Numbered from the stretch's first letter, positions 1 through 8,733 are shown. The stretch: 64,000 nucleotides of DNA from Pyrococcus yayanosii CH1 (GCF_000215995.1 NC_015680.1:372001-436000), one strand, 5' to 3'. A program made the numbers and translations. Notes: generated from the sequence alone by a model not told the origin.

Positions 1-200
1 GTGCTCGGAAGGCCATCATAGAGGAGCTGAAGGCTATATCGAGGATAGCTAAGAGGGAAAGAATGACCCTCCTTGTAAGGCCAGCCCAGTGCAGAAAGTG
101 TGGCTTCTTATTCAAGCCCGAAATAAACGTACCGTCTCGCTGTCCCCGGTGCAAGTCGGAGTGGATAGAGGAGCCAAGGTTCAAGCTTGAGCGAAGGTAA
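1..200 (+). CDS. Zn-ribbon transcriptional regulator, C-terminal fragment (window edge)
   Basis: The reading frame is already open at the left edge (first full codon at base 3) and stops with TAA at 198-200, so only the last 65 residues are present. They contain two CxxC pairs (CRKCGF about 40 codons in, then CPRC) followed by a basic tail, the zinc ribbon that ends archaeal predicted regulators of the COG3357 type, which have an N-terminal HTH domain. The HTH part would lie outside the window. The 3' end overlaps the convergent RNase III-like gene by 20 bp. The assignment rests on the cysteine pattern and general layout only. Confidence 0.6.
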   Translation, partial: ARKAIIEELKAISRIAKRERMTLLVRPAQCRKCGFLFKPEINVPSRCPRCKSEWIEEPRFKLERR

Positions 201-558
201 TTCTTTCGGCAATGAGTTTGAGGAGGGGGGCAAGGGCCCTTCCTATTGCCTCCTTTTTCTTCGAGAAGTCGGTCACATCCTCGGTCAGGTTCTCCCGGAT
301 TATCCTTACTGCCTCCTCCACATTGAGTAGGCCGTTAAGCCAGGCCTTGGCGATGAGGGCCTCCGCATAGTCCCCTTTTCCATGCTTGTCCATCCTCTTG
401 AGGTCCTTGGAGAGACCCGCTAGGTCGAGGGCAATGGCGAGAGAGGCGTTGGGGACTCTGTCTCCCGTTGGTCTCCCAAGGAATTCCGTAAGTGCGAGGG
501 AAAAGAGGAAGTTCACAATAGCATCGCCAAGCTTCGCGAGCCCCCTGTCAAGTTCCAT
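181..558 (-). CDS. RNase III-family domain protein (mini-III-like)
   Basis: A 125-residue protein starting at the ATG at 558; a longer reading to 693 would run into the upstream dehydrogenase gene. It opens with [17 protein letters not shown], matching the LGDAVL-type helix of RNase III catalytic domains, and is all helical with no double-stranded RNA binding domain. Thermococcales carry such short stand-alone RNase III-like proteins. Nuclease activity on structured RNA is inferred. The start lies 4 nt after the stop of the alcohol dehydrogenase, so the two are co-transcribed. Confidence 0.72.
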   Translation of the reverse strand: MELDRGLAKLGDAIVNFLFSLALTEFLGRPTGDRVPNASLAIALDLAGLSKDLKRMDKHGKGDYAEALIAKAWLNGLLNVEEAVRIIRENLTEDVTDFSKKKEAIGRALAPLLKLIAERITFAQA

Positions 559-562
559 CGCT

Positions 563-1699
563 TCACTCCCCACGGAAGGCCCGGAGGTATATCTCCCTAA
601 TCTCATCCACCTTTGGTTCAACTGGGTTGAAGGAAACGAGCGGGTCCTCATAGGCCTTTCTTGACATCTCATCGAGCCTCTCCATAAAGACATCTTCCTC
701 AGCGAGTTCGCTGAGCATTGGAACGCTGAGGGCCTCGTTCAGCTCACGCACCCTCTCCAGGAGCTCCCCCGCATCCCTAAGACCCAGCTCCCTCGCGAGC
801 CTCTCGTAGAGCTCTCTCGCCCTCGCCATGTTGAACTCCATGACGTAAGGAAGCAATATAGCGTTCAGAAGGCCGTGGGGCCCCATCCATGCGGCCTTGT
901 GGCTCATGGCGTGAACAAGGCCAAGACGCCCGTTGAGGAAGGCGATGCCCGCCATCGTGGCCGCGTAGTGCATGGCTTCCCTTGCCTCGGTATCCCTTTT
1001 TACGCTCCTCTCAAGGCTTTCAAAGACCGTCAATGCGGCCTTGATGGCCATGGCATCGCTGAAGGGTGTGGCCGCCTTGGAGACGTAGGCTTCAATAGCG
1101 TGGACAAGGACGTCGAGGCCCGAGTTCTTGGCAACTTCTGGAGGCATCTTCTCGGGGAGCCTTGGATCGAGTATCGCGACGTCCGGCGTTATCTCGGGGC
1201 TCACGATGGTGTACTTTATCCCGTCCTTTTTGATCACGGTGGCCGCGGAGACTTCGCTTCCAGCGCCGCTCGTTGAGGGCACGGCAATCAGCGGTGTCCT
1301 GAGCTTGGGGAGAGGTTCAGGCCTCTGGAACCGGCTGAAGAAGGCGACTTTATCGAATTCCACGTCTGGAACGTCGTAAAACACTTTCACGGCTTTGGCG
1401 ACATCTATCACGCTCCCCCCGCCTATCGCGACGAGGGCGTCGGGGGAAAACTCCCTGACCTTTGGAAGTAGCTCCTCGACTGCATCTATCGTGGGTTCGG
1501 CTGGAACGGACGTTATTGCCTCGACGAGGGCCCCCGCCTCTTCGGCGTAGTCCATCGCCTCCTTTAGGAAGCCGTGGGTTCTCATGGACCTGCTCGATAA
1601 GAAGAGAACCCTCTCCTTGCCTCTGAGGGCCTTCTCTAAATACGACAGGCTTTCCCTCCCGAGAACGACCTTCGTGTTCAGGAAGAAGAAGCCCCTCAT
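563..1699 (-). CDS. Iron-containing (group III) alcohol dehydrogenase
   Basis: 378 residues, the normal family length. The N-terminal Rossmann-like half carries the [10 protein letters not shown] nucleotide-binding motif and the [11 protein letters not shown] stretch. The C-terminal helical half has the metal ligands: Asp and His in [12 protein letters not shown], then His in [11 protein letters not shown] and in [13 protein letters not shown]. It should reduce aldehydes or oxidise alcohols with NAD(P)H, a common way for Thermococcales to dispose of reductant during amino acid or sugar fermentation. It sits between a zinc-finger protein gene (1 nt gap upstream) and the RNase III-like gene; substrate unknown. 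Confidence 0.93.
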   Translation of the reverse strand: MRGFFFLNTKVVLGRESLSYLEKALRGKERVLFLSSRSMRTHGFLKEAMDYAEEAGALVEAITSVPAEPTIDAVEELLPKVREFSPDALVAIGGGSVIDVAKAVKVFYDVPDVEFDKVAFFSRFQRPEPLPKLRTPLIAVPSTSGAGSEVSAATVIKKDGIKYTIVSPEITPDVAILDPRLPEKMPPEVAKNSGLDVLVHAIEAYVSKAATPFSDAMAIKAALTVFESLERSVKRDTEAREAMHYAATMAGIAFLNGRLGLVHAMSHKAAWMGPHGLLNAILLPYVMEFNMARARELYERLARELGLRDAGELLERVRELNEALSVPMLSELAEEDVFMERLDEMSRKAYEDPLVSFNPVEPKVDEIREIYLRAFRGE

Positions 1700-1700
1700 A

Positions 1701-2378
1701 TCACTCCTCCTCGAAGCTTTCCTTTATGAAATCTACCGCCTCCTCGCTGAACTCCTCCATCGGAACTTCCTTCCCAAACTTGTTGTAAACCTTACCATCG
1801 GCAAAGTTTATCTCGAGGACCTCGTACTTCTCCTCGCTCCACTCCTTTACGTCCTCTCCATGGGCTTTCATGTGCCTCGGCAGGCTCTCTATATCCACGT
1901 ACTTGTTGCAGTAGGGACACCTGTAAAACTGCCAGAAGACGTAGTCCCTACCGCCTATCATGTTTCTCTTCAGATGCTCTATGAGCCTGCCTCCGAGGTA
2001 CTCGTAGAAGTCCTCCTGGACGAGAGCCCCGTCCTTCTCGACTACCTTGAAGCCGCTCCAGACTATGTGATCCGAAACATCCTGAAGGGTCGGTCTTAAG
2101 AACTTTAGGGACATTATGAACGTCCCGTTGTTGAGATAGAAGGTTCCCTTGCCCGGGATCACTATGAGGTCTATCACGCCTACCTCCTTCTCCCTGCTCA
2201 TCTTGTCGGCATGCTCTCTTCCCTCCGCTATCCTTATCCTGACCCTCATCCCGCTCCTCTTGTGGATGCCTCGGACTTCTCCATCTTGGATGCTCCAATA
2301 GTAATCGTCAAGGCCCCTGACTTTGGCGTAAACCTTCTTGAGCTTCTCGTCGAGCTCCTTGAATCTCACACCCACCAC
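1701..2378 (-). CDS. Conserved protein with C2H2-type zinc finger
   Basis: 225 residues of unrecognised function. The distinctive feature is a C-terminal CPYCNKYVDIESLPRHMKAH stretch, a CxxC-x(11)-H-x3-H zinc finger at about residues 153-174, after a mixed alpha/beta N-terminal region. The gene heads a minus-strand operon with the alcohol dehydrogenase (ATG 1 nt beyond this stop). The rest of the protein is acidic, especially at the C-terminus, which argues against plain DNA binding. Coding is well supported by operon spacing and length; role unknown. Confidence 0.75.
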   Translation of the reverse strand: MVGVRFKELDEKLKKVYAKVRGLDDYYWSIQDGEVRGIHKRSGMRVRIRIAEGREHADKMSREKEVGVIDLIVIPGKGTFYLNNGTFIMSLKFLRPTLQDVSDHIVWSGFKVVEKDGALVQEDFYEYLGGRLIEHLKRNMIGGRDYVFWQFYRCPYCNKYVDIESLPRHMKAHGEDVKEWSEEKYEVLEINFADGKVYNKFGKEVPMEEFSEEAVDFIKESFEEE

Positions 2379-2501
2379 CAGAGGCCGGTCTCCCCGAGAA
2401 TTAATAAAGCTTCCCGGAAAAACTTTTAAGGGAGCTGGACTAGGGCGATAAAAGCTTTTCGTTCAGCTTTCTTAGTTGATAATCATTGAGCCTCTGGGCA
2501 T

Positions 2502-2516
2502 TTTTGTTAAACAAAA
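2502..2516. promoter_or_regulatory. Perfect 15-bp palindrome upstream of tupA promoter
   Basis: TTTTGTT-A-AACAAAA is an exact inverted repeat with 7-bp arms and a single central base. Its right end lies about 23 bp upstream of the TATA box that drives tupABC. Placement just outside the core promoter is typical of a regulator site. The cognate factor is not known; a metal or oxyanion sensor is an inference from the downstream genes. Confidence 0.45.
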
Positions 2517-2539
2517 TCACTTAAAATCAGCAAAAAACG

Positions 2540-2547
2540 TTTATAAG
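2540..2547 (+). promoter_or_regulatory. TATA box of the tupABC operon
   Basis: TTTATAAG preceded by an A-rich BRE-like stretch, about 25-30 bp before the first possible starts of tupA (GTG 2570 and GTG 2579). That spacing suggests a very short or absent leader. Confidence 0.6.
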
Positions 2548-2569
2548 TTTTGTCTTCATCCAGATAACG

Positions 2570-3613
2570 GTGATCGCTGTGAATAAGGGGGCAAACACAC
2601 TTGTTTTGCTTGTCCTGCTCCTAGCCGGGCTTTCCTACGGATGCATAGGGAGCACCAACGGGACTCAAACTGCGACGGAGAAGCCCAAAGTGCTGACAAT
2701 CTCAACCACCACCAGCCTCTACGATACCGGAATCCTTGAGAATGTGATTGCACCAATTTTCAAGGAGAAGTACAACATAGAGCTCCGCTTCATCCCCAAG
2801 GGAACCGGTGGGGCTATTCTCGATGCTAAAAGCGGTGCCAGCGATGCCATACTCGTGCATGCACTTCCAAAGGAACAGGCATTCATGGAGGAGGGCTACG
2901 GCGTGAACAGAAAGGTCTTCGCGTACAACTTCTTCGTGATAGTTGGCCCGAAGGACGACCCCGCTGGAATTAGAGGTTTAAGCGTTTCCGAGGCGCTCAA
3001 GAAGATCGTCGAGTACGGTAGGGCCCATCCCGACAAAATCGTCTGGGTCTCAAGAGACGACGGCTCGGGAACAAACACGAAGGAGATAGCCCTGTGGAAG
3101 AACGCTGGATTCGATTTCAATGAGCTGAAGAACGAGAGCTGGTTTGGAACGACGGGCTCAGGAATGGGCAACACGCTCCTCTACACGAGCGAGAGGAAGG
3201 CATACACCATCTCGGACATAGGAACCTACCTCAAGTACCAGAAGGAAGGCAAGATAAACCTGGATGTCCTCGTTGACAAGGGGGAGGAGCTCATAAACGT
3301 CTACGCCATAATCATTATAAACCCGAAGAAGATACCTGGCAAGGACTTTGAGGGAGCGATGCTTTTAGCTCAGTGGCTCACCAGCGATGAGGGTCAGAAG
3401 GCCATAGCCGAGTACGGGAAGGACGAGTTTGGAAGGCCCCTGTTCTATCCGGCCGTTCCGGTTCTCAAGAACCAGCAGGGAGACGTCTTCAAGTGGATTA
3501 TCAAGTACGGCTTCATGAAGGACGGGGATAAATACACCGAATGCCCCGAGAAGTTCAGGTATCAGCCCAAATACGACTTCTTCGAGTTTCCAGCGTCTGT
3601 GGTTGAAGGCTAA
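2570..3613 (+). CDS. tupA: Tungstate ABC transporter, substrate-binding lipoprotein TupA
   Basis: 347 residues. A signal peptide ends in a lipobox at LSYGC (Cys25), so the protein should be lipid-anchored outside the membrane. TTTSLYDTG at residues 46-54 is the oxyanion-binding signature of the TupA family, different from the WtpA protein usual in this order. It delivers tungstate to TupBC for the tungsten aldehyde oxidoreductases. Two GTG starts are possible: 2570, nearly leaderless from the TATA box, or 2579, preceded by GGTGATC. The longer one is given. tupB and tupC follow in the same direction. Confidence 0.9.
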   Translation: MIAVNKGANTLVLLVLLLAGLSYGCIGSTNGTQTATEKPKVLTISTTTSLYDTGILENVIAPIFKEKYNIELRFIPKGTGGAILDAKSGASDAILVHALPKEQAFMEEGYGVNRKVFAYNFFVIVGPKDDPAGIRGLSVSEALKKIVEYGRAHPDKIVWVSRDDGSGTNTKEIALWKNAGFDFNELKNESWFGTTGSGMGNTLLYTSERKAYTISDIGTYLKYQKEGKINLDVLVDKGEELINVYAIIIINPKKIPGKDFEGAMLLAQWLTSDEGQKAIAEYGKDEFGRPLFYPAVPVLKNQQGDVFKWIIKYGFMKDGDKYTECPEKFRYQPKYDFFEFPASVVEG

Positions 3614-3652
3614 GCCTTTTATTCTTTCCTTCCATTTTCGGGTGGATGAAAG

Positions 3653-4360
3653 ATGGCGTGGGACTACATAATCCAGGGATTTTCAGAGGCGGTGAAGCTT
3701 ATAGACGATCCGTATGTGATAGAGATAGCCATCCGTTCCATCAAGGTTTCAGGCATAGCTACACTGATGGCGGTGGCATGGTCTCTGCCTATTTCAGTGC
3801 TCCTCGGCCTGAAGGACTTCCCCGGCAAGTGGCTGGTTAAGACCCTTATAAACGGTCTCATGGGAGTCCCGACCGTTATCTGGGGGCTAGTGCTCTACCT
3901 TATGTTCGTCCCCCTCGGCCCGCTCGGTTCCCTCGGCCTTCTCTACACGGAGATGGGGATAAGCGTCGGTCAAGCATTGTTGATAACCCCGATAATCATG
4001 AGCATAGTCGTGAACTCTCTGGAGTCGATAGAGGGCGAGATTAGGGAGCTGGCCTTAACTCTCGGTGCCGATGAGATACGTGCATCCTTCCAGGTGGTCA
4101 GAGAGAGCATCGGCGGGATAGTATTGGCGATTATTGCGGCCTTCAACAGGGCAATATCCGAGCTCGGCATAGCCCTCATGATAGGAGGTAACATCTACGT
4201 CAGGGGCGGCGTTTACAACACCAGGGTTCTCACCACGGCAATACAGATGTACACCGTCAGGGCGGAGATAAGCATAGCTATTGCCCTTGGCATAATCCTC
4301 ATGGGCATAGTCCTTGCCGTGAACCTGCTCTCAAACCTCGTGAGGAAGTGGTTGGAATGA
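3653..4360 (+). CDS. tupB: Tungstate ABC transporter permease TupB
   Basis: 235-residue integral membrane protein with about five hydrophobic segments. The EGEIRELALTLGADEIRASF stretch in the cytoplasmic loop is the EAA-type motif that contacts the ATPase. RALSEL-like sequence FNRAISELG follows, as in TupB/ModB permeases. It forms the membrane channel of the tungstate importer. The gene starts 39 bp after tupA and its TGA overlaps the ATG of tupC (ATGA at 4357-4360), showing translational coupling. Confidence 0.9.
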   Translation: MAWDYIIQGFSEAVKLIDDPYVIEIAIRSIKVSGIATLMAVAWSLPISVLLGLKDFPGKWLVKTLINGLMGVPTVIWGLVLYLMFVPLGPLGSLGLLYTEMGISVGQALLITPIIMSIVVNSLESIEGEIRELALTLGADEIRASFQVVRESIGGIVLAIIAAFNRAISELGIALMIGGNIYVRGGVYNTRVLTTAIQMYTVRAEISIAIALGIILMGIVLAVNLLSNLVRKWLE

Positions 4361-5079
4361 GCCTCGTGAGGATCAGCAACATCTCCAAGTCATATGAAGG
4401 GAAGAAGGTTCTCGACGGGATAAACCTTGAGGTCAAAAAGGGCGAGATATTCTGCGTTATGGGGCACAGTGGAGCAGGGAAGACCACCCTGCTGAGGATT
4501 TTGGCCCTGCTTGAGAGGCCCGATTCTGGAGAGTACGTTTTCGATGGGAAGCCCGTCAACTGGAGCCGGCCGGGGGAGCTGAGAAAAAGCATTACCATGG
4601 TGTTTCAGACCCCGGTAATGTTCAACACGACCGTTTTCAAGAACATCGCCTATGGGTTAAAGCTGAGGGGCTACTCTAAGGCTGAGATAGAGAAAAAAGT
4701 TCACGAGGTGCTCTCCCTCGTGAGGCTTAAGGGCTACGAAAAGAGAAAGGCCAAAACGCTGTCCGGCGGAGAAAAGCAGAGGGTTGCAATAGCGAGAGCG
4801 ATAGTTCTTGAGCCGAAGCTCCTCCTGATGGACGAGCCTACAGCCAATCTTGACCCAACGAACTCGGCTATAATAGAGGACATCGTGAGGGAGATTACCA
4901 AGGAGAACGGCACGACGATAGTATTCTCGACCCACAACATGTTCCAGGCGAAGAGGCTCGCAGACAGGGTCGCCCACATGTACGCTGGAAGGATAGTTGA
5001 AGTTGGCAAAACTAAGGAAGTGTTCGAAAGACCAAAAAGTGAACTAACAAAAAGATTCATTAATGGGGAACTTTTCTGA
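4357..5079 (+). CDS. tupC: Tungstate ABC transporter ATPase TupC
   Basis: 240 residues from the ATG that overlaps the tupB stop; an upstream in-frame GTG at 4348 has no advantage. Walker A GHSGAGKTT is at 36-44, the ABC signature LSGGEKQR begins near residue 135 and Walker B/D-loop DEPTANLD near 159. There is no long C-terminal regulatory (TOBE) domain, as expected for TupC rather than ModC. It energises uptake by TupAB. Downstream sequence turns AT-rich and decayed at once. Confidence 0.92.
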   Translation: MSLVRISNISKSYEGKKVLDGINLEVKKGEIFCVMGHSGAGKTTLLRILALLERPDSGEYVFDGKPVNWSRPGELRKSITMVFQTPVMFNTTVFKNIAYGLKLRGYSKAEIEKKVHEVLSLVRLKGYEKRKAKTLSGGEKQRVAIARAIVLEPKLLLMDEPTANLDPTNSAIIEDIVREITKENGTTIVFSTHNMFQAKRLADRVAHMYAGRIVEVGKTKEVFERPKSELTKRFINGELF

Positions 5080-5131
5080 GCTAAGCTTATAAGTCGGAGT
5101 ATGAGCATGAAACTCTATCATTGAAAACTAC

Positions 5132-5293
5132 GTGAAGATAACAGAAAGCTTTGCTGTTGGGCCATTTAGGAAAGGCGAGCATGAGTTTACAAGCGTTGAT
5201 ATTGCAAAAACAGTTGGGAGTGCAATTTATGACAGGCTCAGCAGGTATGAAAAGCCTAGAAGTGAATTTAGATCATCCTGGCATGATTTTTAG
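5132..5293 (+). pseudogene. Short ORF, probable gene remnant
   Basis: A frame open from an in-frame TGA at 5108 to TAG at 5291-5293 reads as a well-behaved soluble protein piece (KITESFAVGPFRKGEHEF, then SVDIAKTVGSAIYDRLSRYE). Only a GTG at 5132 without a ribosome binding site could start it. A TATA-like AGCTTATAAG lies at 5084-5093. I do not recognise the family. Either a 53-residue small protein or the remains of a larger gene; the decayed surroundings favour the second. Confidence 0.4.
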
Positions 5294-5333
5294 GACCGAA
5301 CTCATTTAGGATGCATTCTTCTTAAGGAGTTGA

Positions 5334-5420
5334 TACAACTGGACCTACATAAGAGACCTCGGCGTGTCTATGACCATCCAGCCCCCGAAAGCTCCAATAG
5401 CAAATGCAATGATTGATTAA
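5334..5420 (+). pseudogene. Unidentified C-terminal gene fragment
   Basis: Between a TGA at 5331 and a TAA at 5418-5420 the frame reads YNWTYIRDLGVSMTIQPP followed by KAPIANAMID. Residue usage and third-base GC look coding, unlike the AT-rich bases around it, yet there is no start or upstream domain. It is best read as a remnant of a lost gene. Family not recognised. Confidence 0.3.
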
Positions 5421-5527
5421 CCTCGATGTGCGGAAGCGGGAGTATGTTGATCGAAGTGATAAATATTTTCTATAGTTCTACATTGCTATCTATATACCTA
5501 CCGGCTAAACTATATTCTATTGCGGAA

Positions 5528-5538
5528 ATCTTTATATC
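5528..5538 (+). promoter_or_regulatory. TATA box before decayed lipoprotein gene
   Basis: ATCTTTATATC lies about 30 bp before the ATG at 5569, which is itself preceded by a good GGTGAT site. Promoter and translation signals have survived although the coding region is destroyed, so a short peptide could still be made. Confidence 0.5.
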
Positions 5539-5568
5539 CGCACGGCCTTATCATCCCTTGGTGATACC

Positions 5569-5759
5569 ATGAATAGGGTCTTCGCCCTGACGATTGATAG
5601 AGTTCCTCAGTTTGCCGTTATTTCAGGCGGCTGTATCGGGGGCAATAATCCTACACAGATCGTAAAAACCGTGACACAAACCCAAAAGAGACCGTTCCTC
5701 AAAAGGAGATCGTTACCGTAACTGCAAAACAAGTTGTGTCATTTTCTTCCTTATACTGA
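5569..5759 (+). pseudogene. Decayed substrate-binding lipoprotein gene (N-terminal remnant)
   Basis: From ATG 5569 the frame reads a broken signal sequence and then FAVISGGCIGGNNPTQIVK, a lipobox (SGGC) followed by the Thr/Val-rich linker typical of Thermococcales lipoproteins. It stops at 5719-5721 after 50 codons. A neighbouring frame continues the same linker style (KETVPQKEIVTVTAKQVV) and stops at 5757-5759, so at least one frameshift separates them. The whole binding domain is gone. It was probably an ABC-type substrate-binding protein; ligand unknown. Confidence 0.6.
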
Positions 5760-5785
5760 CTGAAACAATGGGAGAGGGGTAGGAG

Positions 5786-6568
5786 ATGAAAGTCGGTGTG
5801 AACTCATACATAATAAGGGAAATCTCCGGACATGGGTTTTCAGTTGACGAACTTCCAGTTGATGTTGTTGAGCTAGGATTTGACGACACCCCCGTTTTAA
5901 GTGAGGAGGGCATAGACTGGGAAGTTCTCCATGGGATTTTGTCGCTTGACATAAACTTCACAATTCACGCTCCATGCTCGGATGGAAAAAACGTTTCCAT
6001 CGACCTTGGCGTAAACTCAAGGAGAAACATAAGAATCATGGAGAACGTGTTTAAAATAGCCCAGCTCCTTGATGCTCGCTATGTCGTCGTTCACGGAGGA
6101 GATATCAGAGAGAGCTACCACAAAGCCTTCATAAACACGAGAAAACAACTTATGGAGATTGCAACCATAGCGGAGGATTATGGGATAAAACTTGTTGTTG
6201 AAAACCTCACGGACAACAGGATTGGGGCATTCCCGCATGAGCTTTTGCCGTTCCTTGAAGAAAACGTCTCTGTGTGCTTTGACATTGGACACGCATTTCT
6301 TACCTCCATGAAATACGGAATAAACATTAACGAATATTTCCTTTTGCCCGGCATAGAACACGTTCATTTGCATGACAACAACGGTGTGAGGGATGAGCAT
6401 AAAGCAATGGGTGAAGGCTGCATAAAGTTTGACACTCTTCTCTTCAGAGTGCTTTCACACAAGCCAAAGAACGTTATCTGGGAAATTAGAGATTACTGGA
6501 TCAAGGAGAACATCTTAAAGAGCATACTTTCGGTTAAAAAAGCTAAACCTATGAAGGTAGGCATATGA
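5786..6568 (+). CDS. Sugar phosphate isomerase/epimerase-like TIM-barrel protein
   Basis: 260 residues of the xylose isomerase-like TIM barrel (AP endonuclease 2) superfamily. Visible metal-site elements are FTIHAPCSDG, YVVVHGGD, KLVVENLTD, CFDIGHAFL, HVHLHDNNG and VIWEIRD, giving the expected His, Glu and Asp ligands along the barrel. Reaction unknown. Start is the ATG after GGGTAGGAG. Third codon positions are clearly more AT-rich than in flanking genes and decayed genes lie directly upstream, which suggests lateral acquisition. Confidence 0.82.
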   Translation: MKVGVNSYIIREISGHGFSVDELPVDVVELGFDDTPVLSEEGIDWEVLHGILSLDINFTIHAPCSDGKNVSIDLGVNSRRNIRIMENVFKIAQLLDARYVVVHGGDIRESYHKAFINTRKQLMEIATIAEDYGIKLVVENLTDNRIGAFPHELLPFLEENVSVCFDIGHAFLTSMKYGININEYFLLPGIEHVHLHDNNGVRDEHKAMGEGCIKFDTLLFRVLSHKPKNVIWEIRDYWIKENILKSILSVKKAKPMKVGI

Positions 6569-6689
6569 TGTTTAAGGCAAGTCGACTACGTTGCTTTCCT
6601 CAAGTTGGGAGGGACCCGGAAGTTCATAAATGGCTGGCTGTTCTGGTAAGGATTTTAACCTTTTTCGCGAATCTATTCCGGTGAGGCAG

Positions 6690-7235
6690 ATGCCCGAGGA
6701 GGCCCTTATAGTTGTTGACATGCAGAGGGATTTCATGCCCGGCGGTGCTCTGCCCGTTCCTGACGGCGACAGGATAATCCCCCGCGTGAACGAGTACATA
6801 AGGCGGTTCAGGGAGAAGGGAGCATTGATAGTCGCCACGAGGGACTGGCACCCCGATAACCACATCAGCTTTAGGGAGCTTGGCGGCCCTTGGCCGAGGC
6901 ACTGTGTTCAAAACACTCCAGGGGCAGAGTTCGTGGTGGAACTTCCGGCCGATGCGGTGATAATATCCAAAGCCACGGAGCCTGACAAGGAGGCCTACTC
7001 CGGTTTCGAGGGAACGAACCTCGCCGGGATACTAAAGGAAAAGGGCGTTAGACGCGTCTACATATGCGGCGTTGCCACCGAGTATTGTGTCAAGGCCACA
7101 GCCCTCGATGCTGTGAAGCACGGCTTCGAGGTTTACCTACTGAAGGATGCCGTCAAGGGCATTAAGCCTGGGGACGAGGAGATGGCCATAAGGGAAATGG
7201 AAGAAGCCGGAGTCAAGATACTTCCTTCCCTTTAA
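6690..7235 (+). CDS. pncA: Nicotinamidase
   Basis: 181 residues from ATG 6690, behind a GGTGAGG site and about 30 bp after a TATA box (ATTTTAACC near 6653); an upstream ATG at 6630 lies before that promoter and is rejected. The Asp-Lys-Cys triad is complete (D10, K94, C133) and the metal ligands D52, H54 and H71 are present, at the positions of the P. horikoshii enzyme. It hydrolyses nicotinamide to nicotinate and ammonia for NAD salvage. The 3' end overlaps the convergent AI-2E family gene by 23 bp. Confidence 0.95.
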   Translation: MPEEALIVVDMQRDFMPGGALPVPDGDRIIPRVNEYIRRFREKGALIVATRDWHPDNHISFRELGGPWPRHCVQNTPGAEFVVELPADAVIISKATEPDKEAYSGFEGTNLAGILKEKGVRRVYICGVATEYCVKATALDAVKHGFEVYLLKDAVKGIKPGDEEMAIREMEEAGVKILPSL

Positions 7236-8193
7236 GGCTTTTCCATTCCCTGAGGATTTCTATGGCAACGTTTAGGACTATGGGCCCTATTATGAGGCCC
7301 TTCAGCCCGAGGCCCCATGTCCCGCCTATCATCCCTATGAGGACGATTATCTCGTTGAACTTGGCCTCCCTAGCCACTATTCTTGGTCTTATCGTGAAGT
7401 CGGGGAGGGGAGATACAAAAATGAAGCCGTAGATGGCGAAGGCAAGGGCAGTGAGAACCCTGCCCGCCCTGAAAAGATAGAATGCTCCGACCACCCATAT
7501 CATCCATCCCTCGAAAAGGGGCACGAAAGAGAAGAAGACCGTCAGCAGACCGGCGAGGAGGGCTGTAGGCAGGTCGGAAACCCTGAATATTAAGAATCCC
7601 AAGGTCATAAGGATTCCCTTGGCGATGTTTAGAAGGAGCCATGCTCTTATGAGGGCTTGGAGCGTTAGGTTGCCCCTCTCAATGATCCTATTAAGGCGTT
7701 CGTTCTGGAACCTCAGAAGGTCAACAAGTTCCCTACCCCTAACCAGGAAGAAATAAACGAAGGACAAGTAAACGACGAGCTGGAGCAGGTATTTCGGAAT
7801 CGAAAAGGTGAAGGATAGGAGGAAGTCCTGCAGCCCTCCCATCATCTGGGTGGTTATCGAGGAGATAGCATCGGAAAGACCAAGGGGGAGCTTAAGGCCA
7901 CTAACGAGTCTCTCAGCGTCCCTAAGATATTCATAAGCTTCCGAAATGAGGGGTGTGAGCGTGTAGACAAGGAGAAGCAGTGTCCCAATTCCGCAGGAGA
8001 GGAGGATAAGGAGGAGAAGGGTCGCCGATGTCTTAGAACCTATTTTCTCCGAGAGGCGAGTGTGGACAGGATAGAGAGCGTAGGCCGTCACAAAGGCAAA
8101 AAATAGTGGGGAGAAGAAGGTGCCGATGATTCTGAAAGCCATGTAAAGAATCACAATGCCAATGGCAATCCAAACCACCGTTTCACATTTCAT
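7213..8193 (-). CDS. AI-2E family (PerM-type) membrane protein
   Basis: 326 residues with about seven to eight hydrophobic segments, including the paired N-terminal helices and the long C-terminal set ending in IGGTWGLGLKGLIIGPIV, the conserved glycine-rich signature of the AI-2E/YdiK/PerM family. Known members export autoinducer-2 or act as Na+/H+ antiporters; the substrate here is not predictable. The start overlaps the HIT gene stop by 11 bp, so the two form an operon. Confidence 0.88.
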   Translation of the reverse strand: MKCETVVWIAIGIVILYMAFRIIGTFFSPLFFAFVTAYALYPVHTRLSEKIGSKTSATLLLLILLSCGIGTLLLLVYTLTPLISEAYEYLRDAERLVSGLKLPLGLSDAISSITTQMMGGLQDFLLSFTFSIPKYLLQLVVYLSFVYFFLVRGRELVDLLRFQNERLNRIIERGNLTLQALIRAWLLLNIAKGILMTLGFLIFRVSDLPTALLAGLLTVFFSFVPLFEGWMIWVVGAFYLFRAGRVLTALAFAIYGFIFVSPLPDFTIRPRIVAREAKFNEIIVLIGMIGGTWGLGLKGLIIGPIVLNVAIEILREWKSLKGKEVS

Positions 8194-8638
8194 TCAGTGC
8201 CCTCCTGAGGGCCCTGATTTCTTTTTCCCCTAGCCTATTCCTGAGCCACCTTTCCTTGTCCCCTGCTAAGTTCTCGTCCTCGATGTCGAGTACAGCCTTC
8301 CTTACACCTCCCCTTGGATGCCTGCAGTCTCCTCTATACCTCGGAATCACGTGAACGTGGATATGCTCTACCGTCTGACCTGCTGTCTCGCCGATGTTTA
8401 TTCCTATGTTAAACCCGTTCGGGGAGAGAACGAGGCTGAGGGCTTTCATCGCGAGCTCGATGCCCCTAATCAGTGCGACTTTTTCTTCCTCCGTGAGGTC
8501 GTCGTGATGCGTCACATGCCTCCGAGGAACTACGAGTAGGTGACCCCTGTTTGCTGGATACGAGTCAAGCAGTATCCTTATCAGCTTGTCCTCGTAGAGC
8601 AGGACCTCTTCCCGAGGCTTACAAAAAGGACACCCCAT
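8183..8638 (-). CDS. HIT family nucleotide hydrolase/transferase
   Basis: 151 residues. The histidine triad is EHIHVHVIP (H92, H94, H96). An N-terminal CPFC pair with later His residues is the zinc site common in Fhit/HinT-like archaeal proteins. It acts on nucleoside phosphoramidates or dinucleoside polyphosphates. The C-terminal 40 residues are a charged extension beyond the HIT core. It overlaps the downstream membrane protein gene by 11 bp. Confidence 0.93.
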   Translation of the reverse strand: MGCPFCKPREEVLLYEDKLIRILLDSYPANRGHLLVVPRRHVTHHDDLTEEEKVALIRGIELAMKALSLVLSPNGFNIGINIGETAGQTVEHIHVHVIPRYRGDCRHPRGGVRKAVLDIEDENLAGDKERWLRNRLGEKEIRALRRALNEM

Positions 8639-8683
8639 GGATTCAGGTTAGGGGCGGTGGTTTAAAACATTGTCCCGCGAAAA

Positions 8684-8693
8684 GTTTATAAAC
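8684..8693 (+). promoter_or_regulatory. TATA box of tRNA-Tyr
   Basis: GTTTATAAAC preceded by purine-rich GCGAAAA lies about 40 bp before the mature 5' end of tRNA-Tyr, leaving a short 5' leader for RNase P to remove. Confidence 0.55.
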
Positions 8694-8733
8694 CTCAACC
8701 TTTCCACCAGATACCGGGTTCGGGCAGTAGGGT

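Noticed and set aside
6630-6689. Longer start for nicotinamidase
   Set aside because: The upstream ATG lies before the apparent TATA box; the start at 6690 has a ribosome binding site and gives family-standard residue numbering (D10, K94, C133).
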